Below, one piece after another: positions 1-18,382 of a stretch of DNA of 64,000 bases. Location of the stretch: NCBI RefSeq assembly GCF_000012565.1, contig NC_007354.1, positions 248,001 through 312,000 of the forward strand, read 5' to 3'. A model generated the notes under the pieces. The model made no database searches and had not been told where the DNA came from. It saw only the letters and a list, made by a program, of their open reading frames with translations. The position numbers were made by a program, and so were the translations under genes. Within the stretch, counting starts at the first letter, position 1. Every line of letters begins with the position of its first letter. The stretch comes from Ehrlichia canis str. Jake. Its GTDB lineage: Bacteria > Pseudomonadota > Alphaproteobacteria > Rickettsiales > Anaplasmataceae.

Positions 1-275
1 CTGTTCCAGCAGCAGGGGGTGGTCAAGCTGAAAGTAGTGCTGCAGAAGAAAAAACAGATTTTTCTGTTATTTTTGATAGTTATGCTGCAGATAAGAAAAT
101 TTCTGTTATTAAAGCTGTAAGAGAATGTACTAACTTAGGTTTAAAAGAAGCAAAAGAATTTGTTGAGAAAGAGGGTGCGAAAGAATTAATAGAGGGTAAA
201 AAGTATAAGAAAGAGGAAGCTGAAGAAATTAAGAAAAAACTTGAAGATGCTGGAGCGAAAGTCATTATTAAGTAG
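1..275 (+). CDS. rplL: 50S ribosomal protein L7/L12, C-terminal part (5' end outside window)
   Basis: The reading frame is open from the window edge (first full codon at base 3) to the TAG at 273-275. It encodes an Ala/Gly-rich hinge followed by the L7/L12 C-terminal domain, with the family signatures [25 protein letters not shown] and a final [12 protein letters not shown]7/L12 forms the ribosomal stalk that recruits translation GTPases. It lies 47 bp before rpoB, the standard rplL-rpoB-rpoC order, so co-transcription with rpoBC is likely. Only the N-terminal dimerisation domain is missing, because of the window boundary. Confidence 0.96.
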   Translation, partial: VPAAGGGQAESSAAEEKTDFSVIFDSYAADKKISVIKAVRECTNLGLKEAKEFVEKEGAKELIEGKKYKKEEAEEIKKKLEDAGAKVIIK

Positions 276-313
276 TTTTTTTATAGCTTTTATTTGTAAT
301 TTATTAATCTTGA

Positions 314-4465
<4,152 letters not shown>

Positions 4466-4481
4466 TAATTAAGGGTAGTAG

Positions 4482-8717
<4,236 letters not shown>

Positions 8718-9735
8718 TATTTTAAAGGGCAGACTAGATAGTTTTTTGGTGTTGAGGAATTTTAATTTTTTTGGTCTGTGTGAATTAATAAGTAACTGTA
8801 ACGTGATTTACTACTTGTATTTTCTAATGTTATCTATGTTTATTTGATAGAGAATCAACAGTATGTGTCTTAATAGTTGTTAAATTTTGATAGATATATG
8901 CAGTTTATATTTCATATGCAGTATTATGGCAAAAAAGTACTGAATTAAAAATAGATGATCTACAGCAATTGCTTAATTTTCAAAGTAGAAGTTTTTTAGT
9001 ATTATGGATTCTCATATATTAGAAGATATTGCATTAGTGTTTTATGTGATAAAAATTAATAGTCTACATGAAAAACATTATGTTTATTACTATATTTATA
9101 ACGTATTGTTTATTTTTAAAATAAGAATTTTAGTTATAGGTTACTTTCAATTGAGTAATAGTAAAATCTAGTAAAGTACTGCTATTGTTATCATGTTTAA
9201 AATATGTTATTTAGCTCCTTAAAATAAAATTTGTGGTTTTAAGTCAAAATTTGTTAGTAAAATCTATCGCAAGATTTCTATTATTGTTATGCTTAAAGAT
9301 GTCTGCTTTATTTGTGAATAATAATGAATCTTAGTATTGTGTATGTTGCATATGTCGTAACAGTTTAAGAAAATGGATTGTTGATTGAGAATTAATATAA
9401 AAATTTTGGTTATTAAGATACTTAAAGTTGTTGAGTTGATTTACGTAAAGTAAAAATTGAGTTTTAATTGTTTGTGTTTTTCATATATCGTAAAAGTGTT
9501 AAATACTAAATTATTAAGTGAAAATTATAAAAGTCTTTGTAATCATTAGCTCTAGAGCTGTTTGATTGGTCTGTTAGAGTAAGAATTGGGTTGTAGTATT
9601 ATAGAATTTTGATATGTTAGTAAAGTGTTATATAGAAACCTATTTCATTAAAAATTAGTTATATTTGTAAAACTACTTTCAAGTTATGTTATTTGGTTTA
9701 TCAATGTGAAGATAGAATTTTAATGCTGTAGTAAT
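8718..9735. other. non-coding gap with a decayed short duplication
   Basis: Stop-rich AT DNA with no credible gene. The segment 9159-9213 is repeated imperfectly at 9255-9310. Both begin TAGTAAAATCTA and share CTATTGTTAT / CTATTATTGTTATG blocks, about 96 bp apart. This looks like an old tandem duplication. A short open frame that continues past the rpoC stop (8620-8847) is not supported as a gene. Confidence 0.5.
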
Positions 9736-10839
9736 ATGTTAGATGGGATATTAAATCAAGAACTTATTAACTTAAAGAAAAATAATTTATATAGAGAACT
9801 TTCTACTATCACTAGATCTGAATCAGGTTGCTTTGTTGCTCAAAATGATCAGAACTTGATTTCTTTTTCTTGTAATGATTATTTAGGGTTAGTAGGGCAT
9901 CCTTTATTAAAGGAAGCAGCTATAAATGCAGTGAATAGTTATGGTGTAGGTGCTGGTGCTTCACGTATGATTACTGGCAATAATGTTATTTATCAATGTT
10001 TAGAAAAAAAATTGGCAAAAATATATAATACAGAAATGGCTTTAGTGTTTAGTAGTGGTTACTTAGCTAATGTAGGTGTTATTGCTGCTTTGACACATAG
10101 ACATGATATGATCATTTCTGACAAATTAGTGCATTCTTCTATTATTGATGGTATTAAACTTTCTGGTGCTAAGAACTATAGATTTGAACATAATGATTAC
10201 AAAGATTGTGAGAATATATTAAAAGAGTTTAGGAAGTTGCATAAGCATTGTCTTATTATAGTTGAGCAAGTATATAGTATGAATGGAGATATTGCTCCAA
10301 TTGATCATCTGAAAAAGTTAGCAGAAAAATATGAAGCATGGCTTATTACTGATTGTGCACATAGTTTTGGGTTAATGCATTGTACTAATTCAGATGTATA
10401 TGTTGGTACTTTGTCTAAGGCAGCTGGTGTTTTGGGTGGTTATGTGTGTGCATCAGAAGTTGTTATAAAGTATATACAGAATAAAGCTAGAACTTTTATA
10501 TATACTACTGCTCTTCCTCCAATGGTTGTTGCAGCTGCAAATGCTGCGTTAGATATCATAGGTGGATCTGTTACTGATATTCCTATTAAATTAGCGAAGT
10601 TTTTTTGTAAAAATCTAAATCTTGCTGAGCCAGAAAGTCATATAGTGCTATTGATTATGGAAAGTGTAAATAAAGTTTTGCATGCGCAACAGGTTTTAAA
10701 ACAAGAGGGGTTTCTTGTTATTGCGATACGTCCTCCTACTGTACAAACTCCAAGACTTAGATTTGTATTTAGTGTGAATCATAACTTGTCAGATATAGAA
10801 AAATTATGTTATGTGATAAAACAAAAAAAATTAATATAG
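9736..10839 (+). CDS. bioF: 8-amino-7-oxononanoate synthase (biotin biosynthesis)
   Basis: PLP-dependent alpha-oxoamine synthase that condenses pimeloyl thioester with L-alanine in biotin synthesis. Length is 367 aa (E. coli BioF is 384). Visible landmarks are SCNDYLGLVGHP (residues 45-56), the GAGASRMITGN segment (72-82), H133 in the VHSS motif that stacks on PLP, DCAHSFG (206-212) with D206 contacting the PLP ring, and the Schiff-base lysine K228 in TLSKAAG. The usual DEAHS is DCAHS here. The closely related 2-amino-3-ketobutyrate and 5-aminolevulinate synthases are possible. The short N-terminus, the length and the known biotin pathway of Ehrlichia favour BioF. No other bio gene is adjacent. 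Confidence 0.88.
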   Translation: MLDGILNQELINLKKNNLYRELSTITRSESGCFVAQNDQNLISFSCNDYLGLVGHPLLKEAAINAVNSYGVGAGASRMITGNNVIYQCLEKKLAKIYNTEMALVFSSGYLANVGVIAALTHRHDMIISDKLVHSSIIDGIKLSGAKNYRFEHNDYKDCENILKEFRKLHKHCLIIVEQVYSMNGDIAPIDHLKKLAEKYEAWLITDCAHSFGLMHCTNSDVYVGTLSKAAGVLGGYVCASEVVIKYIQNKARTFIYTTALPPMVVAAANAALDIIGGSVTDIPIKLAKFFCKNLNLAEPESHIVLLIMESVNKVLHAQQVLKQEGFLVIAIRPPTVQTPRLRFVFSVNHNLSDIEKLCYVIKQKKLI

Positions 10840-11345
10840 ATACTATAAAAATTATAATTTGTAGTTGTTGATTGAGTATGTGAATAACATGGGATGTTTT
10901 TACTTGTTGTATCTGAAGTTAATATAGGTGACTTGGTATCTTAATATTATTTGATATTAATATCAGTAATGCTGTATTGTATAATTCATGAATTCTGTGT
11001 GGTATGTAAATATTATAGTTTCTTTGTAGTGTCTATACTTCTAAGATGTTTATTTCAAATTTGTGTTTAGTGTAAATTACAGATTATCATGCATAAAGAT
11101 AAGGTTATGTGAATATGTAAAGTTATTATGGTTGTCATTTTTGAATATTATTGCGGATTTATAAGCTTTATATTTGCTGTATTTAAAGTGATGCATAATT
11201 TTGGTATCTTAACTTATTTGGTGCTAATATTAGTGAGATTGTTTAATATAATCTATAGAGTTTATGTTGTAATGTAGCTGAAATAATTGAGTATCCATTG
11301 TATAAAATGTCTAGTATAGATTAAAAATAGGAAATTGAAATTTTG
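10840..11345. other. non-coding gap with a decayed duplication of about 100 bp
   Basis: No gene is seen. The segment around 10893-10990 recurs imperfectly at 11162-11260, about 268 bp downstream. Both contain a TTGGTATCTTAA core, then an AT-rich TTTGATATTAATAT / TTTGGTGCTAATAT block. It is probably a decayed tandem duplication. Confidence 0.45.
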
Positions 11346-11373
11346 TTTACATTGTATGAATAATCTATATGAT
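11346..11373 (+). promoter_or_regulatory. probable sigma-70 promoter of tRNA-Arg
   Basis: TTTACA at 11346-11351 and TATGAT at 11368-11373 are separated by 16 bp. The predicted start point falls a few bases before the tRNA 5' end at 11386. The call rests on motif and position only. Confidence 0.5.
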
Positions 11374-11385
11374 TGGAAATATATT

Positions 11386-11459
11386 GGGGCCGTAGCTCAG
11401 TAGGATAGAGCATTAGATTCCTAATCTGGAGGTCGTGCGTTCAAATCGCACCGGTCCCG
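11386..11459 (+). tRNA. tRNA-Arg (anticodon CCT)
   Basis: Complete cloverleaf. The acceptor GGGGCCG pairs with CGGTCCC, the D-stem is GCTC/GAGC, and the anticodon loop TTCCTAA gives anticodon CCT. The T-arm is GTGCG-TTCAAAT-CGCAC. It reads AGG codons. The discriminator is G and no CCA is encoded. Confidence 0.95.
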
Positions 11460-11485
11460 TGGGATATATAAAGTGCGTCTTGTAA

Positions 11486-11902
11486 ATGATAGAAATTTAT
11501 AGTTTGTTATTTATTGATAGTTTAGTAGCTGCTCTTATTTTGCCTTTAAACAAAGTGTTGATATTTAAAATCATGACTTATTTTGGTGGATATAGTTATG
11601 CTTTAATGCTTTTAGTATCAACATTAGGAACAGTTGTAGGTGGTATTATTAACTGTATATTGGGTAGAATGATAATTTTTGCACGTGTAGAATATCATAA
11701 GATGCAAGATGATTATGGAAGGTTAGGTTATTATATCAAGTTAGTATTGATGTTATTAACTTTGTTATGTTCTTGGATTCCAGTGTGGGGTGGTATCATT
11801 AATGTGTTATCTGGGTACTTTAAAGTAAGGATGTTGAATTTAATAGTATTACTTTTTATTTCTTATTTGGGATATTTTATTCATTGTATAATGATATTAT
11901 AG
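11486..11902 (+). CDS. small VTT-domain (YqaA/DedA-like) membrane protein
   Basis: A 138-aa, very hydrophobic protein with about four membrane segments (roughly residues 4-24, 38-60, 84-105 and 115-136). The motif STLGTVVGGIINCILGR (residues 45-61) resembles the conserved G-x-x-x-G-x-x-x-N-Y-x-x-G-R signature of YqaA proteins, a branch of the VTT (DedA/SNARE-associated) family. These are inner-membrane proteins implicated in lipid or ion homeostasis; the substrate is uncertain. The gene starts 27 bp after tRNA-Arg and has no partner gene. Assignment rests on this motif, the size and the topology. Confidence 0.65.
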   Translation: MIEIYSLLFIDSLVAALILPLNKVLIFKIMTYFGGYSYALMLLVSTLGTVVGGIINCILGRMIIFARVEYHKMQDDYGRLGYYIKLVLMLLTLLCSWIPVWGGIINVLSGYFKVRMLNLIVLLFISYLGYFIHCIMIL

Positions 11903-12432
11903 GTCATTTAGTAGTTCACTAAAGCTTAAATAGGATTATAAAAAGCTTATGTCAAATTAGAATTTATAGTAATTTTTCAGTACACTTCTTTTCATAGATT
12001 ATCTATTGTTTTATGATTTGATGATGAATTACTAAATATTGTGTTAAGGATTTTGCATGAATGTTATGTTTTTTTATGTAAATGTTATATGAACTGGATT
12101 GAGTACAGCACTGTAAATTTTATCATCTCAGGTTTTTTTGTGAATCAATTAGCTTTGTCTATTTTTACTATGAGGTTTTTAGTATTTATAATCTGATGAT
12201 TAATGAAACATAAATATAGTGTTTGTAGCTAGTACAATAGGAATATATTTTTTTAAAGTTATATAATTAAATATGTGCAGGTTTATATTATAAAATTTTC
12301 TAATAGATCAGTTGAATACTGTTATGGAATTTGGCGTTATATGATTTTTATATTTTTTAGATGAATTAATTAAATACAAAGATTGTAAAATATTACATTT
12401 TAAAACTTTTATTAATGTATCGTATTCTATGT
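11903..12432. other. non-coding gap
   Basis: AT-rich, stop-dense region between the convergent YqaA-like gene and rnhB. I see no gene, clear hairpin terminator or repeat. Confidence 0.5.
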
Positions 12433-13062
12433 TTATTTACTATAAAGTTTGGTAATTCCTGGTAATGGTGCAAATGTATTTCTGTGATGTATAGTTTTTC
12501 CATATTTATATAAAGATTCTAAGTGATGTTTAGTTCCATACCCTTTATTTTTATTCCACTGATACTCTGGATATTGTGTATGTAATGTTTCCATAAGTTT
12601 ATCTCTTGTAACTTTTGCGATTATAGATGCTGCTGCGATTGATACACTTATGTTATCTCCATCTACAATGGCTTTTCTATTCCATGGTAAATCTGGTACT
12701 TTATTTCCGTCTACTATTACATAGTCTATATCGCAATTTAATCCGTTAAGTGCTCTTTGCATTGCAAGATGTGTAGCGTTTAATATGTTGTGTTGATCTA
12801 TTTCATATACATCTGCAAACCCTATACTCCATTTTACAATTGAGGTTATTGTATTATAGACCTCTATCCTTTTTTTTGGAGTAAGTTTTTTTGAGTCTTT
12901 AATGTTGTATATTATTTCGTTGTCATGTCTTAAGAAAAAGGAAGCAGCTGATACTACAGGGCCAGCTAATGACCCGTATCCTACTTCATCAACTCCAACA
13001 ATAATGCAATTTTTTTTATTTATTGATTTTGATATTTCATTTTCTATTGAGAAGTCTGGCAT
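12433..13062 (-). CDS. rnhB: ribonuclease HII
   Basis: Endonuclease that cuts the RNA strand of RNA-DNA hybrids, removing misincorporated ribonucleotides and primers. Length is 209 aa, typical for the family. The N-terminal signature GVDEVGYGSLAGPVV (residues 23-37) carries the metal-binding D25 and E26. Further family blocks are DSKKLTPKKR, VDGNKVP (third acidic residue) and ASIIAKVTRDKLM. It is a single gene on the minus strand. Confidence 0.95.
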   Translation of the reverse strand: MPDFSIENEISKSINKKNCIIVGVDEVGYGSLAGPVVSAASFFLRHDNEIIYNIKDSKKLTPKKRIEVYNTITSIVKWSIGFADVYEIDQHNILNATHLAMQRALNGLNCDIDYVIVDGNKVPDLPWNRKAIVDGDNISVSIAAASIIAKVTRDKLMETLHTQYPEYQWNKNKGYGTKHHLESLYKYGKTIHHRNTFAPLPGITKLYSK

Positions 13063-14011
13063 AGTAGGCTTTTTGATTAATATGGTAGAAATTTATTTAT
13101 ACTTGAGATTCACTGCTAAGGAAAGTTTTTAGTGGTAAATAAAGTGAAGTTTTATATTGAACTTTTTTAAAAGTATAAATATTTTTATCAGATTTGTTAT
13201 TGTTGGTGTGAATGCTCTGCAAAAGTTAGAGCTTATATGTGAGTATTTTTATTGTGAGGGTATTAGTATTTAGTTTTCTATGAATATTATTAAAAATTAC
13301 ATATTATTTTAATTAATTATCATAAAATTATAAAATGATATTAGTATTTTTACTTATTATATTAATTTTTTATGTTGACTTGTTATTTTTTATTATTTAT
13401 ATAGTGGCATATTTCTTATTAGTTGGTATTAAAATATGTAGAGAAACTTATGAAGTGGTATTGTATAGGTTAAAAAGCATTTGATAATCAGCATTAGTGT
13501 TGCTTTATCATAGAAACTTATACATCTGTGTGTTAATGACATAATCGTAATGTGTTTTGATTATAAGTGTTGCAATGTATTTTTAATAAATTAATATTAT
13601 GGAAAAGCGAGATTTTGGATTATTTGTTATTGATAATTGTGGTCTAAGTAAGATCTCATGCAGTTAAAATATATTTACTGTATATAGCCTAAATTAGCTT
13701 TGTAATAATAGACTATCATGTAATGTTTTTAACTATATAGTTAAAAATAATTATTTAAGTAAGTAGTATTCTTATCAATAATGTAATCTTGTGGTGTTTA
13801 TTAAAATGGTAAATAAGCTGATATTCAAGAGGCTATTATGCTTAACTAATATTGATAAGATATGTGAATTTATTGTTAGATTTATTTCAAGATAATTTAT
13901 AGGCAGTGCTCTTGTGAATTATATGAAAAATAAGGACGAGGACTTTTGTATGTATGTGGTAAAAATATTAATAACTAGAATCAAATTATTAACTAACTTA
14001 GGTATGCACTC
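13063..14011. other. non-coding gap of about 950 bp
   Basis: Between divergent rnhB and the large repeat-protein gene. It is very AT-rich. I see no convincing gene, RNA or strong repeat. It probably holds promoters for both flanking genes, but no near-consensus site could be assigned. Confidence 0.45.
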
Positions 14012-17000
14012 ATGTTAGCACGTTTTGATACTAGTAATAAAAAATTGTCTTCTGTTCCGGAATCTAGCACGCAGGATAGTGAAAATGGTAATGTTTCATT
14101 GAGAAATGATTCTGTTAATCAAAGAACTGCCGATCAGTATTTTTCTGTGTTTAATCTTCAACATGATGTTCTGGAGAATTTGAATAATGTTCTACTCTCC
14201 TATTATGAAGAGACATTTAGTTTTATTAGTCTAGTAGAAAAAAATGAATCCTTTTTTTTAAAGACTATATGCTCTTCTTGTATTACAAATTTTTTTTATG
14301 ACTTAAGATTTTTCATATATAATTTGAACACTCTTGTTAATAATCCAACATTGAAATTGGATATACCGGATGTAGTAATTAGTAAAGATACGCTATGTCA
14401 ATCATGCGCAACTTTTGTATTACATTATGAGAATATACTGTTACACAGAACAAGTACAACTATGCCTTCATGGCAAACAGTTGTATGTGATGATAGTCAC
14501 ACTACTATTCAAACAAATGCTGTTGGTGAACAACAAAATAGAAGTATTAATGACAATATGTTGTTTATTAGTGAGCAAATGGATTTTGTATTATCTATAA
14601 CGGGGCAAATACATGCTATTTTATTAAGGTTGCAACAGGGAAAGGCTAGCTATAAGGAGCTTTTAGAAAAATCTACTGATTTGGTGGTTTTATATAATAA
14701 ATGCAATGTAGAACTGAAGATTAATACTTTAACGATGTTTTTGAAACACATATTAAGTGAGTTGATAGAATGTCGTAGTATATTTAACGTAATGTTGTTA
14801 TGCAATAAAGATAAGCAAGCAGAATTATTGGATAGAGAATTACAAATATGTCGGAATGACAGTAATCTTAGGCTAGTTAGGATTTTAATTTTAAATCGAG
14901 TATTGAGTCGTGAAAATTGTCGTACAAGATTATTTGGTGACCGTAATATAGCTCATTCAACACAACGTGTATTTAATCCAAAGGAGCAAATAAATAGTGA
15001 TTCTGTTGACATGCATCTAATGTCAGATGTTAAGCATGTTAAGTCAGAGGTGTCTAATTCTGATGTTTTTGCATGTAATAGTGGTAATGGTGGAAATTTC
15101 AAGAAAACAACTGATCAACTGATTCAAGGTCAAAGTGATGATGTACATCATTATTATGAGCTTGAGTGTGGTAGTGAGATATATACTGCGATGTCAAATG
15201 TAGGTAAAGAATGGGATCAAAATGTACACAGTAACAGTAAGTGTGATGATGATCCTGCGATGCACGATTATTATAGTATTGACCATGAAGCTAGTGGACT
15301 TGATGGAACAACACCTACTTTTGTATCAGTTCCAAAAGATATGTTAAGTGATACTCAGAGTAGTAGTGCTACTAAGGGAGATAGAATACTTGATTATAAG
15401 TTGAGTTATGAAGAATCTGATAAAGCCAGTGAAGCATGTGCTGTAATATCAAGTGTAAATGAAACACGTGATCAAGGTATGCACAGTGGCAGTGAGTATA
15501 ATAATGGTTCTGCGATGCACGATTATTATAACATTAGATATAAAGCTAGTGAACTTGATGGAACAATACCTATTTTTGTATCAGGTCCAGAAGATATGTT
15601 AAGTGATACTCAGAGTAGTAGTGCTACTAAGAGAGATAGAGTACTTGATTATAACTTGAGTTATGAAGAATCTGGTAAATCCAGTGAAGCATGTGCTGTA
15701 ATGGCAAGTGTAGATAAAACATGTGATCAAAGTATATGCCGTAGCGGTGAGTATGAGAATAATCCTGCAGTGTGCGGTTATAGTATTGACCATGAAGCTA
15801 GTGGACTTGATGGAACAACACCTGCTTTTGTATCAGGTCCAAAGGATATGTTAGGTGATACTCGTAGTAATAGTACTACTAAAAGAGATGGAATCCCTGA
15901 TAGAAGTGATGTAAATCATAGTATTGTAGAATACATGAAAAGTGAGGAAGGTAGAAGATATTTATTAGACACATTGATTAGAGAGGCAGGTGATATGAAT
16001 CAGTTAGTCAAAATATTAGCTGCAGAGTTGGGTAAAGAAGCTTTGGTTGATATATTGCCTAATATGTCATTAGCTTATATTGAGTGTGTTTTAAGTAATG
16101 ATAATACTAGTGTTACTCATAGGCGTGTTGATGGAAACTTTGTGAGACCTTGTGGAGGTGGTGCATTTTTAAAAATGCAGTTGTTGCAAGATTTTATCTC
16201 TTGTGTAAATGTTGAAAGTAATAACAAGATTGAAGAAAGTGCATCATCAAAGGAATTATTTGATAAAAAAAGTGATAGGTGTGTCAGTGTAGTAAGTAAA
16301 GATAAACTAAAAATTGGTAGTGCTGTATCAAGAAGTTACTCAGATGCAAAATTGGTAAAGAAAGAACGGTATGTTAGAAGGAAGTTGTCTTGCCGAAATA
16401 ATAATGCGGAAGATAATGTAAATTTAAGTAATACTTTAAGTAGTCAAATTAAAGAATTTGTCTCCTTTGGTACTTTAGATTGTATGGATGTGTCTAATCC
16501 TTCTTCTAGCAAACAAGATCTAAGTTCTCAAGCGTCGAGTTGCCAAAGTAATAAACGAGATGTTTCAGCTGAAAATCTTCCAGTTGTGAGTGGATGTATG
16601 GTTGACCCAGTAGCTTTAGTAGATCAGTATGCAGTTCATACTAATAAAGTGTTAGAAAATTTTATAAAAGATATGATTGATGGTTTAAATAAATCTATAG
16701 ATCAATATTTAAGATTTACAGATAAGTTGCAAAAAGAATCTAATCTGCTAAATTGGGTTTTGTATTTTTTAATAAATAAAAACAGTTTTAGTGCTTGTAA
16801 GTCTGCTATCTTAGAGGATTTAAAGCCGTGCTTTTTATATTATAACCTGATTACTTCAATTCCTGATTTGGATTTACATGTTAAAAAACTAGATGCGTCT
16901 TGGGTAGATTCTTATGTAAAATCTTTACATACTTTGGTGCATAAATCTCAGATAAATGGTGTAAGTTTTGGTGTCAGTAAAGATTATGTAATACGTAGAC

Positions 17001-17932
17001 TGTCCAAATATCAAATGCAAGTATATGATGTTAAAAGATTAAGTCAATCTTTTGAAGTATTTAACTCAATAAGTTTCAGTAAGCAAAATCTTGATTCATT
17101 TGTGATAAAAAATAAGGTAATTATTTCGTTAAAATATTTTAAAACTAATGAAATATGTTCTGAGTTAGATGGTGCTCGTTATGGTGGTATGATTATCAAA
17201 GGAGATATTCCTAAAAAGTTAATTCTAATTTGTAATAATCTTACTTTGTATGGAAATGTTAAAGGAAAAGTAATATCATCATATGGTGAATTAATAAAAA
17301 TTGTAGGGTCAGTTACTGGAGGTCTTCTGATTAATGAAGAATCTGCAAGTGATAGTTCTACGGTTAGTGTTGATAATTATGTGCAAGATAGATCAGCGAT
17401 TGAAGTTGAGGATTCTATAGAATATAGAAATGTTCCTTGTATGGTAGAGATCTGTGGAAATGTTGCTGGTACTGTGATTGTAAAAAATAGTGATATTATA
17501 GTAAATGGTAAAGTGAGTAACAAAGGATCTGTAATTTCTAAATTTGGAAAATGTGCATGTTTTGTTAATACAATTGCAGGTTCTATTATGTTAAAAAGAA
17601 CAAAGTATGCAATTTTTAATGATGTTGTGTATAGTACTACACATTTAATTGTTGAGGAATGTGATGTTTATCTTAGGAAAGAAAAAAAGTTACAATTAGA
17701 TCTAGGATTTATTGATTCTAAATTTATTCCATTATCTGAAGGTTTTAAACTTGATGTATCAAGATTAAAGAAAATGATAGATGAAAAAAATAAGCGTAAT
17801 TCTAATGATGATGGTGCAACTGTATCTACAAAACCTCAAAGAAGTAAGGGTAATATTGTTAGAAGTAAAAATATTCATAGTTTTTTTAGTAATGTTAGAG
17901 TTAACAGTATGTCAGAACTAATGGCAATATGA
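14012..17932 (+). CDS. large hypothetical protein with three 85-aa repeats and a beta-helix-like C-terminus
   Basis: A 1306-aa protein of unknown function, with no signal peptide or membrane segment that I can see. Residues 1-330 look alpha-helical. Residues 380-632 are three in-register repeats of about 85 aa rich in Ser, Asp, Glu and Gly, with shared blocks such as SYEES, AMHDYY and DMLSDTQSSSATKRDR. Residues about 640-1040 are low-homology and Ser/Lys-rich. Residues about 1050-1225 show short strands punctuated by glycine (IKGDIP, LYGNVKGKVIS, IVGSVTGGLLI, ICGNVAGTVIV, VNGKVSNKG), a pattern seen in bactofilin/FapA-like right-handed beta-helices. The C-terminus is basic. Acidic Ser-rich tandem repeats are typical of secreted Ehrlichia TRP proteins, so a host-directed or surface role is possible. 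It is isolated between long gaps. Confidence 0.8.
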   Translation: MLARFDTSNKKLSSVPESSTQDSENGNVSLRNDSVNQRTADQYFSVFNLQHDVLENLNNVLLSYYEETFSFISLVEKNESFFLKTICSSCITNFFYDLRFFIYNLNTLVNNPTLKLDIPDVVISKDTLCQSCATFVLHYENILLHRTSTTMPSWQTVVCDDSHTTIQTNAVGEQQNRSINDNMLFISEQMDFVLSITGQIHAILLRLQQGKASYKELLEKSTDLVVLYNKCNVELKINTLTMFLKHILSELIECRSIFNVMLLCNKDKQAELLDRELQICRNDSNLRLVRILILNRVLSRENCRTRLFGDRNIAHSTQRVFNPKEQINSDSVDMHLMSDVKHVKSEVSNSDVFACNSGNGGNFKKTTDQLIQGQSDDVHHYYELECGSEIYTAMSNVGKEWDQNVHSNSKCDDDPAMHDYYSIDHEASGLDGTTPTFVSVPKDMLSDTQSSSATKGDRILDYKLSYEESDKASEACAVISSVNETRDQGMHSGSEYNNGSAMHDYYNIRYKASELDGTIPIFVSGPEDMLSDTQSSSATKRDRVLDYNLSYEESGKSSEACAVMASVDKTCDQSICRSGEYENNPAVCGYSIDHEASGLDGTTPAFVSGPKDMLGDTRSNSTTKRDGIPDRSDVNHSIVEYMKSEEGRRYLLDTLIREAGDMNQLVKILAAELGKEALVDILPNMSLAYIECVLSNDNTSVTHRRVDGNFVRPCGGGAFLKMQLLQDFISCVNVESNNKIEESASSKELFDKKSDRCVSVVSKDKLKIGSAVSRSYSDAKLVKKERYVRRKLSCRNNNAEDNVNLSNTLSSQIKEFVSFGTLDCMDVSNPSSSKQDLSSQASSCQSNKRDVSAENLPVVSGCMVDPVALVDQYAVHTNKVLENFIKDMIDGLNKSIDQYLRFTDKLQKESNLLNWVLYFLINKNSFSACKSAILEDLKPCFLYYNLITSIPDLDLHVKKLDASWVDSYVKSLHTLVHKSQINGVSFGVSKDYVIRRLSKYQMQVYDVKRLSQSFEVFNSISFSKQNLDSFVIKNKVIISLKYFKTNEICSELDGARYGGMIIKGDIPKKLILICNNLTLYGNVKGKVISSYGELIKIVGSVTGGLLINEESASDSSTVSVDNYVQDRSAIEVEDSIEYRNVPCMVEICGNVAGTVIVKNSDIIVNGKVSNKGSVISKFGKCACFVNTIAGSIMLKRTKYAIFNDVVYSTTHLIVEECDVYLRKEKKLQLDLGFIDSKFIPLSEGFKLDVSRLKKMIDEKNKRNSNDDGATVSTKPQRSKGNIVRSKNIHSFFSNVRVNSMSELMAI
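15149..15907 (+). repeat. three tandem 255-bp (85-aa) coding repeats
   Basis: Copy 1 is 15149-15403, copy 2 is 15404-15658 and copy 3 is 15659-15907 (two residues shorter; at least one is lost where YY becomes Y). Copies 2 and 3 are closest at their start (AGTTATGAAGAATCTG in both) and copy 1 is the most diverged at its 5' end. The repeats keep reading frame, so they change protein length without breaking it. Confidence 0.9.
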
Positions 17933-18382
17933 ACTTTAGTTTTGTTAATAATGTGAACCCTCGTATTGTAAAGTTGTAAGGAATCTAATAGTTTTTAGTA
18001 AGTTTGCATTAGTGGAGTCTTTTTAAGATATTCGAAAAAATAGTATTATCAATTTCTTGTAGCAATTTGTTAATGAGTGTTGATGGTCTGTATAATTATG
18101 GTAATTTTATCCACATTTTGGAATTATGACTACTAAAAATTTAAAGTGTTTATTTAGAGATTTCTTTTATAATATCTGTGAGTTTTGATTTTAAGATATG
18201 AACTACACTCAAGAAGTATTTGTGCGAGTAAATAGTGGTTTATAGTTTTTTATAGTGGGGTTTATTGGAAAAGTTTTGAATGGTTTGTTGTTGTGTGTTG
18301 ATTTTTATCAATATAATACTTTAGTTTTATAGTTTATATTATAGGAAAGTTCTGAACTTGTAGTAGTGATTTTTGGGAAAGG
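17933..18382. other. non-coding gap
   Basis: Convergent intergenic region between the repeat-protein gene and the MnhE-like gene. AT-rich; no gene or clear terminator seen. Confidence 0.5.
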
